From assembly GCA_937900215.1 (NCBI GenBank), contig CALCFH010000196.1, positions 1-13,737 on the forward strand: 13,737 nt of DNA, in the 5' to 3' direction. The stretch's first letter is position 1. Every line of letters begins with the position of its first letter. Shown here piece after piece: positions 7,561 to 13,535 of this stretch. This stretch comes from an uncultured Cryomorphaceae bacterium. GTDB lineage: Bacteria; Bacteroidota; Bacteroidia; Flavobacteriales; Schleiferiaceae. A program made the position numbers and the translations under genes. The notes under the pieces were generated by a model. The model had not been told where the DNA came from and made no database searches. It saw nothing but the letters and a program-made list of their open reading frames with translations.

Positions 7561-8464
7561 AAAATCAACTCCTAAAGAGTATTATTACAGCTCAGGCAAG
7601 CTAATGCTAACGAGCGAATATTCTGTGCTTTTTGGAGCGCTTTCCTTGGCTTTACCCACCAAACTCGGACAATCTATTTCTATAGAAATGGACGAAGGTG
7701 TGGAAGGTCTATTATGGACAGCACTCGATGAGAAAGATGAAAAGTGGTTAGAAGTACAATTTAATTCTTCATTAAAAATCCTGAGTTCAAGTGATACTGA
7801 AAAGGCTGAATTCCTGAAAAGCCTTTTGCAGGATGCCTTTGGCAGCAGAAAATGGAAAGGTGTTTCTGTGCAAACTCAGTTGGAATTTCCGAGAGAATGG
7901 GGACTTGGGAGTAGCTCCAGCTTAATTAGCAATATTGCTAAATGGAGTAAAACAAAGCCGTTAGAATTATTCAGAAAATCGCAGCTTGGCAGCGGCTATG
8001 ATGTGGCTGTCGCATTTGAAAGGAAAGCACTCGCTTATGTTCTCAAGGCCGATAAAGGAGAATATCAAGCCGTTTCCTTCCAACCTCCTTTTAGTAATCA
8101 ATTGTATTTTGTTTATTTAGGACAAAAACAGTCTAGTTCAAAAGAGGTGAAACGTTTTTTGCAAGAGCAGCCGCCATCCAACCAAATTATTGAACAGCTT
8201 TCTGACTTAAGTCTAGCTATACTGCATTGTCAAGAGCTTACGCACTTCCAGAAGCTCATAAAAGAACACGAAGCAATTACGGGCAAATTAATTGGAAAAG
8301 AACCCATACAAGCAAAGCTTTTCAGCGATTTTGATGGTCAAATTAAATCGCTTGGCGCTTGGGGTGGAGATTTTATTCTCGCCGCTTCAACAGGAAATGT
8401 AAAATCTTATTTCGAACAAAAAGGCTACGCACCGCCCATTCCTTTTTTGGAGATGATTGGGTAA
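7541..8464 (+). CDS. GHMP-family kinase (GYDIA/GYDVA type), probable mevalonate-pathway kinase
   Basis: A 307-residue GHMP kinase. Visible motifs are SSGKLMLTSEYSVLFG (17-32, the first conserved GHMP block), the phosphate-binding loop WGLGSSSS (120-127), GSGYDVA (150-156), and GAWGGDFIL (272-280) for the third block. Bacteroidota carry a distinct group of such proteins with a GYDIA signature in place of the usual active-site sequence; this one reads GYDVA. Overlap with HMG-CoA reductase strongly suggests that it phosphorylates mevalonate or phosphomevalonate, but which is not decided by the sequence. The frame has no ATG before the first conserved block, so it must start at a TTG: 7541 or 7544, both inside the end of the reductase gene. 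A weak start inside an upstream gene fits coupling to reductase translation. No other mevalonate-pathway gene is in the window. Confidence 0.9.
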   Translation: MLEETIRKSTPKEYYYSSGKLMLTSEYSVLFGALSLALPTKLGQSISIEMDEGVEGLLWTALDEKDEKWLEVQFNSSLKILSSSDTEKAEFLKSLLQDAFGSRKWKGVSVQTQLEFPREWGLGSSSSLISNIAKWSKTKPLELFRKSQLGSGYDVAVAFERKALAYVLKADKGEYQAVSFQPPFSNQLYFVYLGQKQSSSKEVKRFLQEQPPSNQIIEQLSDLSLAILHCQELTHFQKLIKEHEAITGKLIGKEPIQAKLFSDFDGQIKSLGAWGGDFILAASTGNVKSYFEQKGYAPPIPFLEMIG

Positions 8465-8493
8465 GAATACATTGTTTTTTGCAAGTGTATTTT
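8465..8493 (+). terminator. Possible AT-rich terminator hairpin after the kinase gene
   Basis: Directly after the kinase stop codon, AATACATTG (8466-8474) can pair with CAA-g-TGTATT (8482-8491) with one bulged G and a TTTTTTG loop, and the 3' side continues into TTAA. The position is right for ending the reductase-kinase transcript, but the stem is poor in G/C and the trailing T tract is short, so the call is weak. Confidence 0.33.
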
Positions 8494-8770
8494 AACTTAC
8501 CCCTTGATATGCCTCAAGTCCTTCCTTTGCCCCTATACAACCGAATGCCTCCATTGGCTTGGGTTTTTCCAAAACAATAATCAAAATGCCTTAAGTTCTT
8601 CTACCATCCTATGTCAAATTCTTCTCATCCTCACCAAAACACGCTAAATAACGAATACAAAAAGATGGTTCTAAATCTTTCCCTCGAACCAAACAACTTA
8701 CCCTTTGTATACGGAATGTGCAATGTCTTGTGCTTGTGAAGCACTCCTTTTAAGACTAATTTAGTAGCGC
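8494..8770. other. Non-coding gap between kinase gene and second T9SS cargo gene
   Basis: No supported gene lies here. The left part holds a short stem CTTGA/TCAAG (8503-8518) without a T tract. The right part holds a degenerate promoter-like TACCCTTTG (8699-8707, one base too long between TA and TTTG) and a bulged hairpin close to the next ATG. The rest is A/C-rich sequence in which I see no repeats, tRNA or other structure. A 23-codon frame at 8509-8580 is present but unsupported. Confidence 0.6.
8725..8756 (+). promoter_or_regulatory. Bulged hairpin just upstream of the 721-residue cargo gene
   Basis: GTGCTT (8730-8735) and AAGCAC (8739-8744) form a perfect 6-bp stem with a GTG loop. Outside it, GTCTT (8725-8729) and AAGAC (8752-8756) pair perfectly across a TCCTTTT bulge, giving 11 paired bases in all. 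The structure ends 14 bases before the ATG at 8771. It could be a leader element that affects translation, or a terminator for upstream transcription (stem followed by TCCTTTT). The pairing is certain from the sequence; the function is inference. Confidence 0.42.
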
Positions 8771-10936
8771 ATGAGGACCTTACTGTTTATTCTACTTGGA
8801 ATCAGTCCGTTCTGGACTTATTCTGCTCATTTAGTGGGTGGACAGATAGAGTATCTCTGTTTGGGATCAAATAATTACGAGCTGAAAGTGCGTATTTACA
8901 GAGATTGCTTTAGCGCTTTGGGTGCCGATTTCGACGACTCTGTTTCGGTTGCCGTCTTCAATGGCGACCTATCAAATCCTTTCTTAGTGCGGCAAATTTT
9001 TCTCCAACCCAATGGGCAAGCTGTCCAACTGAGCAATCAAACAACAAATCCTTGTCTTCAGGCTCCGCCTACTGCCTGCACTGAATACCTAGATTATACC
9101 ACAACCACCGTTCTGCCCCCTTCTCCTGCTGGCTATATATTAAGCCATCAACGATGCTGTCGGAATGCAACCATTTCCAATATATCCGCGCCCGGAACAT
9201 GGGGGAATACCTATACAATAGAGATTCCTGCTAATGATTTTAACTGCAACTCCAGTCCTGTTTTTCAGAATGTACCTCCGGTGGTGCTCTGTATAGGCAA
9301 CGACATCAACTTCGATAATTCTGCCATAGATCCGGATGGTGACAGTCTCTATTATTCGCTTTGCTCTCCTTTGCATGGCGGAAGTCAGGCTACACCTGCC
9401 CCTATTCCCAGCACCCCTCCTCCATTTACACCAGTACCCTTTATTACTCCCTACTCTCAAACGAGTCCGTTGCCTGCTAATCCAGCCATTTCTATAAATC
9501 CCAACACTGGTCTTATTTCAGGCATTCCAAACCTGATTGGTCAGTTTGTGTTTGCGGTCTGTGTTTCCGAATTCAGAAATGGAGTTTTATTGAACACCTA
9601 TCGTAGAGATTTTCAATTCAATGTAGTTCAATGCACATCCAACGTAGCCCTGCAAGTGACTGCCCAGCAAGATCTAGGTGTTAATACCACTTGCAATGGC
9701 TTAACGATTCCCTTTTCCCAAACCAATACGGGCGCTTCTACCTTTCTCTGGTATTTTGGAGATACCAACAATCCGAATTCTACAAGCACAGATCCTTTTC
9801 CAAGCTATACTTTTTCAGACACGGGAACCTATATTGTTTCCTTAGTCATTAACCGAGGAACCCTTTGTGCCGACTCTAGTTGGGAAGAGTATCAAGTGAA
9901 TTATCCACTCAATCCGGAAATAGTGGTGAGCGGAGATTTCTGCTCAGACAATCAGCAGCTAATTGCCACAGCAACGGGAAACTACGGACCCGATGCCGAG
10001 TTTAGATGGCAGCTCAACGGTGTAAATTATCAGGGAAATCCACTCAATATCCCGCCACTCCCAAGCAATGGTCCATTTCAGTTGAATTTAGAGGTAAAAG
10101 ACTTCCGATGTACTGCCTCAACACAAACCAACATTCAACTTTATACTCGTCCTGAACTCAATTCTATAGTGCCCACTGCTGAAGCCTGTCTCCCGTATGC
10201 GGTTGAGTTTAGAGACAGTAGTTTCGCTCAAACACCGCTCTCTCACTTTTGGGATTTTGGGGATGGATTTACCTCTACCGATCCAAACCCCATTCATACT
10301 TACAACACAGCTGGACTTTTCACTATAACGCATACTGTGGTAGCGGATACAGGATGTTTGGCAACTCTTACAGATGTTTTTAGCAATGCCATTCGGATCT
10401 TGCCAAAGCCCAGAGCCGGCTTTAGTATTGACAAAACCCTCTCAAATTATTTTCAAGCCTTTTTTACCGTAACAGACAGCTCCTCAAGCGATGTAGTCAA
10501 CTGGGTAATAGACATGGGCGATGGAACGCAATACAGCAACAGTCCTTCCTTTATTCATACTTATAGAGATTCTGGAAACTTCATCATAAGGCAGATTGCA
10601 ACCAATGATTTGGGATGCACCGACACCTTTTCTATTCAAGTGCGTGTGCAACCTCCATTAAAATTGTATATACCCAATGCCTTTAGTCCGAACAGCGATG
10701 GAAACAACGACTTTTTCTTTGTTAGAGCTACCGGATTTGTACAATTCCATCTCCAGATTTGGAACCGTTGGGGAGAGAAAACCTTCGAGACAAACAATCC
10801 GAATATGGCTTGGAATGGACAAAAGAACAATCTTGAGGGCGATTGTCCTATTGGCGTTTACAGCTATATATGCGAAATTGAATTCGAAGACGGATCTACA
10901 GAATCTAGAATTGGGGCCATTACACTTTTTCGATAG
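8771..10936 (+). CDS. Large secreted T9SS cargo protein with PKD-like repeats and gliding-motility-type C-terminus
   Basis: A 721-residue exported protein. Residues 1-19 are a signal peptide; the mature part starts near AHLVGGQIEYLC, an opening common in large Bacteroidota surface proteins together with the following IYRDC (42-46). About 20-180 is this Cys-containing N-terminal region. About 185-288 is cadherin/Ig-like (DPDGDSLYYSL, then INPNTGLISGIP), interrupted by a proline-rich stretch at 207-236. Three PKD-like domains follow at about 295-377 (FLWYFGD), 460-545 (HFWDFGDGF...HTY) and 546-628 (VIDMGDG...HTY). Residues 632-721, opening IPNAFSPNSDGNNDFF, are the CHU_C domain, the type B T9SS sorting signal. 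No enzymatic domain is visible, so an adhesin-like surface role is inferred. It shares its end domain with the 578-residue protein on the other side of the mevalonate genes, but the two N-terminal parts differ. The ATG at 8771 directly opens the signal peptide. Confidence 0.9.
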   Translation: MRTLLFILLGISPFWTYSAHLVGGQIEYLCLGSNNYELKVRIYRDCFSALGADFDDSVSVAVFNGDLSNPFLVRQIFLQPNGQAVQLSNQTTNPCLQAPPTACTEYLDYTTTTVLPPSPAGYILSHQRCCRNATISNISAPGTWGNTYTIEIPANDFNCNSSPVFQNVPPVVLCIGNDINFDNSAIDPDGDSLYYSLCSPLHGGSQATPAPIPSTPPPFTPVPFITPYSQTSPLPANPAISINPNTGLISGIPNLIGQFVFAVCVSEFRNGVLLNTYRRDFQFNVVQCTSNVALQVTAQQDLGVNTTCNGLTIPFSQTNTGASTFLWYFGDTNNPNSTSTDPFPSYTFSDTGTYIVSLVINRGTLCADSSWEEYQVNYPLNPEIVVSGDFCSDNQQLIATATGNYGPDAEFRWQLNGVNYQGNPLNIPPLPSNGPFQLNLEVKDFRCTASTQTNIQLYTRPELNSIVPTAEACLPYAVEFRDSSFAQTPLSHFWDFGDGFTSTDPNPIHTYNTAGLFTITHTVVADTGCLATLTDVFSNAIRILPKPRAGFSIDKTLSNYFQAFFTVTDSSSSDVVNWVIDMGDGTQYSNSPSFIHTYRDSGNFIIRQIATNDLGCTDTFSIQVRVQPPLKLYIPNAFSPNSDGNNDFFFVRATGFVQFHLQIWNRWGEKTFETNNPNMAWNGQKNNLEGDCPIGVYSYICEIEFEDGSTESRIGAITLFR

Positions 10937-10975
10937 GTTCTTTTTTATATTCCGATGAAATTTTAAGATACCAAT

Positions 10976-11449
10976 ATGTCAAATACAGTCTTCTTTTCTC
11001 CAGGCATGGATTGTCTGCATGCCATTCAAGACGGGATTGAAAATGCCAAAGAAGAGATTGTTGTTTGCGTCTTTACCATTAGCGACGATCGCATCCTCCA
11101 AAGCCTTTTAAACGCACATAGAAAAGGTATGAAGATTCGCATTCTCACAGACAATGAAAAGGTACACGACAAAGGATCAGACATAAGGGCATTGGTACGG
11201 TCTGGATTAGACCTGAAGGTAGATGATTCAAAACATCATATGCATCATAAATTCATGATCATTGATGGCACGTATACCTATACGGGTAGTTATAACTGGA
11301 CCCGAAGCGCTGAGCGCTTTAATGAAGAAAACCTTGTAATTATTGAAGATGCAGAATTAGCCTCTTCTTTTTTAAAACAATTTGAAACACTTTGGGAATC
11401 TGCCGTTCGCCTTTATTCGGTTGGATGGCGTCAGCACCACAAGAGCTAA
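10976..11449 (+). CDS. Single-HKD phospholipase D-like protein
   Basis: A 157-residue phospholipase D superfamily protein with one HKD motif: HxKxxxxD at His90, Lys92 and Asp97, followed by GSYNW (104-108) and NEEN (116-119), the usual downstream elements. Proteins with a single motif, such as bacterial Nuc endonuclease and the Zucchini/PLD6 group, work as homodimers that bring two HKD motifs together, and act as nucleases or phosphodiesterases. The size and KHHMHHKFMIID surroundings fit this group, but substrate (DNA, RNA or phospholipid) cannot be told. There is no signal peptide or transmembrane helix, so a cytosolic role is likely, unlike Nuc, which is exported. The gene starts 39 bases after the upstream cargo gene, with a T-rich run between, and meets the MATE gene tail to tail after 10 bases. 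I see no partner gene suggesting a defence or competence role. Confidence 0.88.
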   Translation: MSNTVFFSPGMDCLHAIQDGIENAKEEIVVCVFTISDDRILQSLLNAHRKGMKIRILTDNEKVHDKGSDIRALVRSGLDLKVDDSKHHMHHKFMIIDGTYTYTGSYNWTRSAERFNEENLVIIEDAELASSFLKQFETLWESAVRLYSVGWRQHHKS

Positions 11450-11453
11450 AAGT

Positions 11454-11471
11454 GCTGAATTATAGTTCAGC
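11454..11471. terminator. Possible bidirectional terminator between convergent genes
   Basis: GCTGAA (11454-11459) and TTCAGC (11466-11471) form a perfect 6-bp inverted repeat around a 6-base loop, between the ends of the convergent PLD-like and MATE genes. On the minus strand it is followed by ACTTTTAG, a short T tract; on the plus strand by little T sequence. It overlaps the last MATE codons, and the MATE stop codon lies in the loop. Stronger as a terminator for the MATE transcript than for the PLD-like gene. Confidence 0.42.
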
Positions 11472-12803
11472 TGTAGCCACCCATTTGGTTAAAACCCGAA
11501 ATCTCCAAACCAACAACACGGCTGCTAAGGTTAAACCCGTCGCCAAGCAAATCCAAATAGCTAAAACACCACCGTTCAGATAGATGCCTGTTAACCAGCA
11601 TAGAGGCAGACTCACTATCCAATATGAAAAGAAGGTAATTCCGGTTGGCAGTTTCACATCCGACAAGCCCCTTAGCATTCCCAATCCAACTACTTGAAGT
11701 CCATCTGAGATTTGAAAAATAACGGCTACAATAAGGAGCGAAGTGCTCAGTCTCAGCACCTCCACTTCATCTGTATAAAAACTGGGCAATAGGTTTCTAC
11801 CGAAGAAAAGCACCAATCCGGCAAAAGTCATTAACGCAATAGAGAGCAAAAGGGCTGCATTTCCCGCCTCACGGATAGCCGTAAAATTCTTTCTTCCCCT
11901 TTCATTGCCAATGCGCACAGTTGCCGCCGCTGCAATTCCCGAAGCCGCCATATAACTTACCGATGCCAAACTAATGGCAATCTGATGGGCCGCAAGGGAG
12001 ATAGGAGAAATGGTGCCAATAAGAACTGCTGCAATGGCAAAAGCACCTACCTCAAAAATATACTGCAAACCAGAAGGAACGCCAATTTTTAAAATGCGGA
12101 TAACCATAGCTTTGTTGTACCTCTTGAGATCCAATCCGTCTACAAAGCTTTTAAACTTCGTGCTACGAGCGATATAGATAAACATAGCGATGGCCATTAC
12201 TACTCTTGAAATTAATGTAGCATAACCCGCACCGAGTAATCCCATTTCTGGTAATCCTGCCTTTCCAAAAATGAAAAGGTAGTTAAGAAGAACATTTAAA
12301 AGGTTGGCCCCGATGGTAATAATCATGGCCATCTTGGTATCACTCAATCCTTCAGCGAACTGCTTTAGTGCTAAGAAAACCATAAGTGGAATTACACTTA
12401 GGGTTATGCTCTGCAAGTAGGGCCTAGCAAGTGCAAGCACCTCTTCATCTTGTCCAAGCAAATCCATGAAAGGAATGCCTAAGAAGAGCAGAGCAACCAG
12501 AATAACAGAAACGAATGAGTTGACCAGCAAGCCATTCCCCAATAATAGAGTGAGCTTAGTCTCGTTTTTACTTCCATCGGCTTCAGCAACCAATGGCGTT
12601 AATCCAAAGGAAACACCAATGCCAAAAACCAATAAGATTACAAAAAGGCTATTGGCAAAAGAAGAGGCCGCAAGCGGAATGGTACCTGTCTGGCCTATCA
12701 TGACACTGTCTGCCACACCCACCATTACGTGTCCGAGTTGACTTAGAACTACTGGCCAAGCAAGCAAGACTAAATCTCGGAAAATCGGACGCTTTAAAAA
12801 CAA
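11460..12803 (-). CDS. MATE family efflux transporter (NorM-like)
   Basis: A 447-residue inner-membrane protein with about twelve hydrophobic segments in two homologous halves, typical in length for a MATE antiporter that exports cationic drugs or metabolites in exchange for Na+ or H+. The acidic residues important in Vibrio cholerae NorM (Asp36, Glu255, Asp371) have counterparts here at Asp32 (GVADSVMIG), Glu251 (LQYIFEVGAFA) and Asp367 (QISDGLQVVGLGMLRG), with the same spacing, so this is NorM-like and probably functional. The second half opens near GVPSGLQ (241-247). The only start before the first membrane segment is a TTG at 12803; an in-frame stop 15 bases upstream, the stop of the acidic-protein gene itself, excludes a longer form. 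The 12-base gap to that gene implies cotranscription. The actual substrate cannot be predicted. Confidence 0.93.
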   Translation of the reverse strand: MFLKRPIFRDLVLLAWPVVLSQLGHVMVGVADSVMIGQTGTIPLAASSFANSLFVILLVFGIGVSFGLTPLVAEADGSKNETKLTLLLGNGLLVNSFVSVILVALLFLGIPFMDLLGQDEEVLALARPYLQSITLSVIPLMVFLALKQFAEGLSDTKMAMIITIGANLLNVLLNYLFIFGKAGLPEMGLLGAGYATLISRVVMAIAMFIYIARSTKFKSFVDGLDLKRYNKAMVIRILKIGVPSGLQYIFEVGAFAIAAVLIGTISPISLAAHQIAISLASVSYMAASGIAAAATVRIGNERGRKNFTAIREAGNAALLLSIALMTFAGLVLFFGRNLLPSFYTDEVEVLRLSTSLLIVAVIFQISDGLQVVGLGMLRGLSDVKLPTGITFFSYWIVSLPLCWLTGIYLNGGVLAIWICLATGLTLAAVLLVWRFRVLTKWVATAEL

Positions 12804-12815
12804 AGATGTAGAATA

Positions 12816-13064
12816 TTACTCTTCCTCGTCTTCTTTCTCGTATCTATCTAGCTCACGCTGATAGAACTCTTCGGCTTCTTGCAAGAGTTTAACGAGTTCA
12901 TCGGTTAATTCATTCTCATCTTCTACCTCAATATCCTCCATCCATTCTATCTCCTCAGTGTCTAAGTCAAGAATAAATCTAGGGTAATGTGCATGTATAA
13001 TGAAGACAGTATCCGGATGATCGGTATTGTCTCCGATTAAAAATTTGGGAAGCTTTTCAGACAT
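12816..13064 (-). CDS. Small highly acidic conserved hypothetical protein
   Basis: I do not know a function. From the ATG at 13064 the product has 82 residues, of which 29 are Asp or Glu. The first third (MSEKLPKFLIGDNTDHPDTV, then FIIHAHYPRF) is ordered-looking and resembles small Bacteroidota hypothetical proteins I have seen; the second half is helical, amphipathic and acidic, ending in a Glu/Asp tail. No signal peptide, Cys pair or membrane helix. Starts at 13079 (ATG) or 13082 (TTG) would add MYFCS-type residues, but a TACTTTTG promoter box lies at 13076-13069, inside that extension, so 13064 is preferred. The transcript would then be almost leaderless. The gene is followed after 12 bases by the MATE gene and is divergent from tsaE. 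Acidic proteins of this kind sometimes bind basic partners or mimic DNA; here that is only speculation. Confidence 0.8.
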   Translation of the reverse strand: MSEKLPKFLIGDNTDHPDTVFIIHAHYPRFILDLDTEEIEWMEDIEVEDENELTDELVKLLQEAEEFYQRELDRYEKEDEEE

Positions 13065-13068
13065 GCTG

Positions 13069-13076
13069 CAAAAGTA
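13069..13076 (-). promoter_or_regulatory. Candidate -7 box for the acidic-protein/MATE unit
   Basis: On the minus strand TACTTTTG matches TAnnTTTG exactly and ends 4 bases before the ATG at 13064, so transcription would begin at or next to the start codon. No clear TTTG element is visible at the -33 position. Its placement decides the start chosen for the acidic protein. Confidence 0.42.
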
Positions 13077-13098
13077 CATCAAAGCCCTTCGGTATAGA

Positions 13099-13106
13099 TA
13101 CCTTTG
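13099..13106 (+). promoter_or_regulatory. Candidate -7 box for tsaE
   Basis: TACCTTTG matches TAnnTTTG exactly and ends 10 bases before the tsaE ATG at 13117, the same distance as the box in front of the helicase gene. It points away from the TACTTTTG box on the opposite strand, and any -33 region would overlap that promoter. No convincing -33 element is visible. Confidence 0.45.
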
Positions 13107-13116
13107 TTGGGTGGAA

Positions 13117-13530
13117 ATGAAAAATTCTATTGAGGTAAATCAAGTCTCAGACCTGACAGCGGTGGCGCATTCTCTCTTGCAAGAAAAGAGAAAAGGGGTA
13201 ATTGCATTGTATGGTGACATGGGAGCCGGCAAAACCACTTTGGTCTCTGCCATCTGCTCGTATTTAGGATGTAGGTCTGCCGTGTCTAGTCCAACTTTTT
13301 CCATTGTTCAGGAATACCAAGTAACTCAAAACGAAACGGTATATCACTTCGATTTCTATCGCATACGATCCGAAAAAGAGGCGCTAGATTTGGGCGCAGA
13401 GATGTATTTTTACTCAGGAGATTTGTGCCTTGTTGAATGGCCCGAAAATGTACAGGGTATCCTACCAGCTGATTTTCTGGCCGTACAAATTGAAACAATA
13501 TCCACCCATTCTCGATTGATTCGATTTTAA
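13117..13530 (+). CDS. tsaE: tRNA threonylcarbamoyladenosine biosynthesis ATPase TsaE
   Basis: TsaE is the small ATPase that works with TsaB and TsaD to make N6-threonylcarbamoyladenosine at position 37 of ANN-decoding tRNAs, in the cytoplasm. The 137-residue product has the Walker A motif GDMGAGKTT (33-41), the SPTF switch element (58-61), HFDFYRI (77-83), and VEWPE (106-110) with the conserved Glu-Trp, and its length is normal for the family. I chose the ATG at 13117 because it gives the usual short N-terminus before the Walker A loop and lies 10 bases after a TACCTTTG box. The longer open frame back to 13027 would add 30 residues unlike the family and would run through the opposite gene's start. 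The alanine dehydrogenase gene begins 5 bases after its stop, so they are probably one operon. Confidence 0.96.
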   Translation: MKNSIEVNQVSDLTAVAHSLLQEKRKGVIALYGDMGAGKTTLVSAICSYLGCRSAVSSPTFSIVQEYQVTQNETVYHFDFYRIRSEKEALDLGAEMYFYSGDLCLVEWPENVQGILPADFLAVQIETISTHSRLIRF

Positions 13531-13535
13531 GTACT

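Noticed and set aside
8503..8518. Short stem CTTGA/TCAAG as a terminator for the kinase gene
   Set aside because: Only 5 base pairs with no T tract; the hairpin at 8466-8491 is closer to the stop and longer.
8509..8580. A 23-codon proline-rich frame starting at an ATG (MPQVLPLPLYNRMPPLAWV...)
   Set aside because: No promoter or conservation evidence; a frame this short is expected by chance in a 306-base gap.
10937..10975. T-rich stretch after the large cargo gene as a terminator
   Set aside because: There is a run of six T but no stem in front of it, so cotranscription with the PLD-like gene remains possible.
13027..13116. A longer tsaE reading frame starting at 13027
   Set aside because: The extra 30 residues are unlike TsaE, overlap the opposite gene and pass through both -7 boxes; the ATG at 13117 gives the family's normal length.
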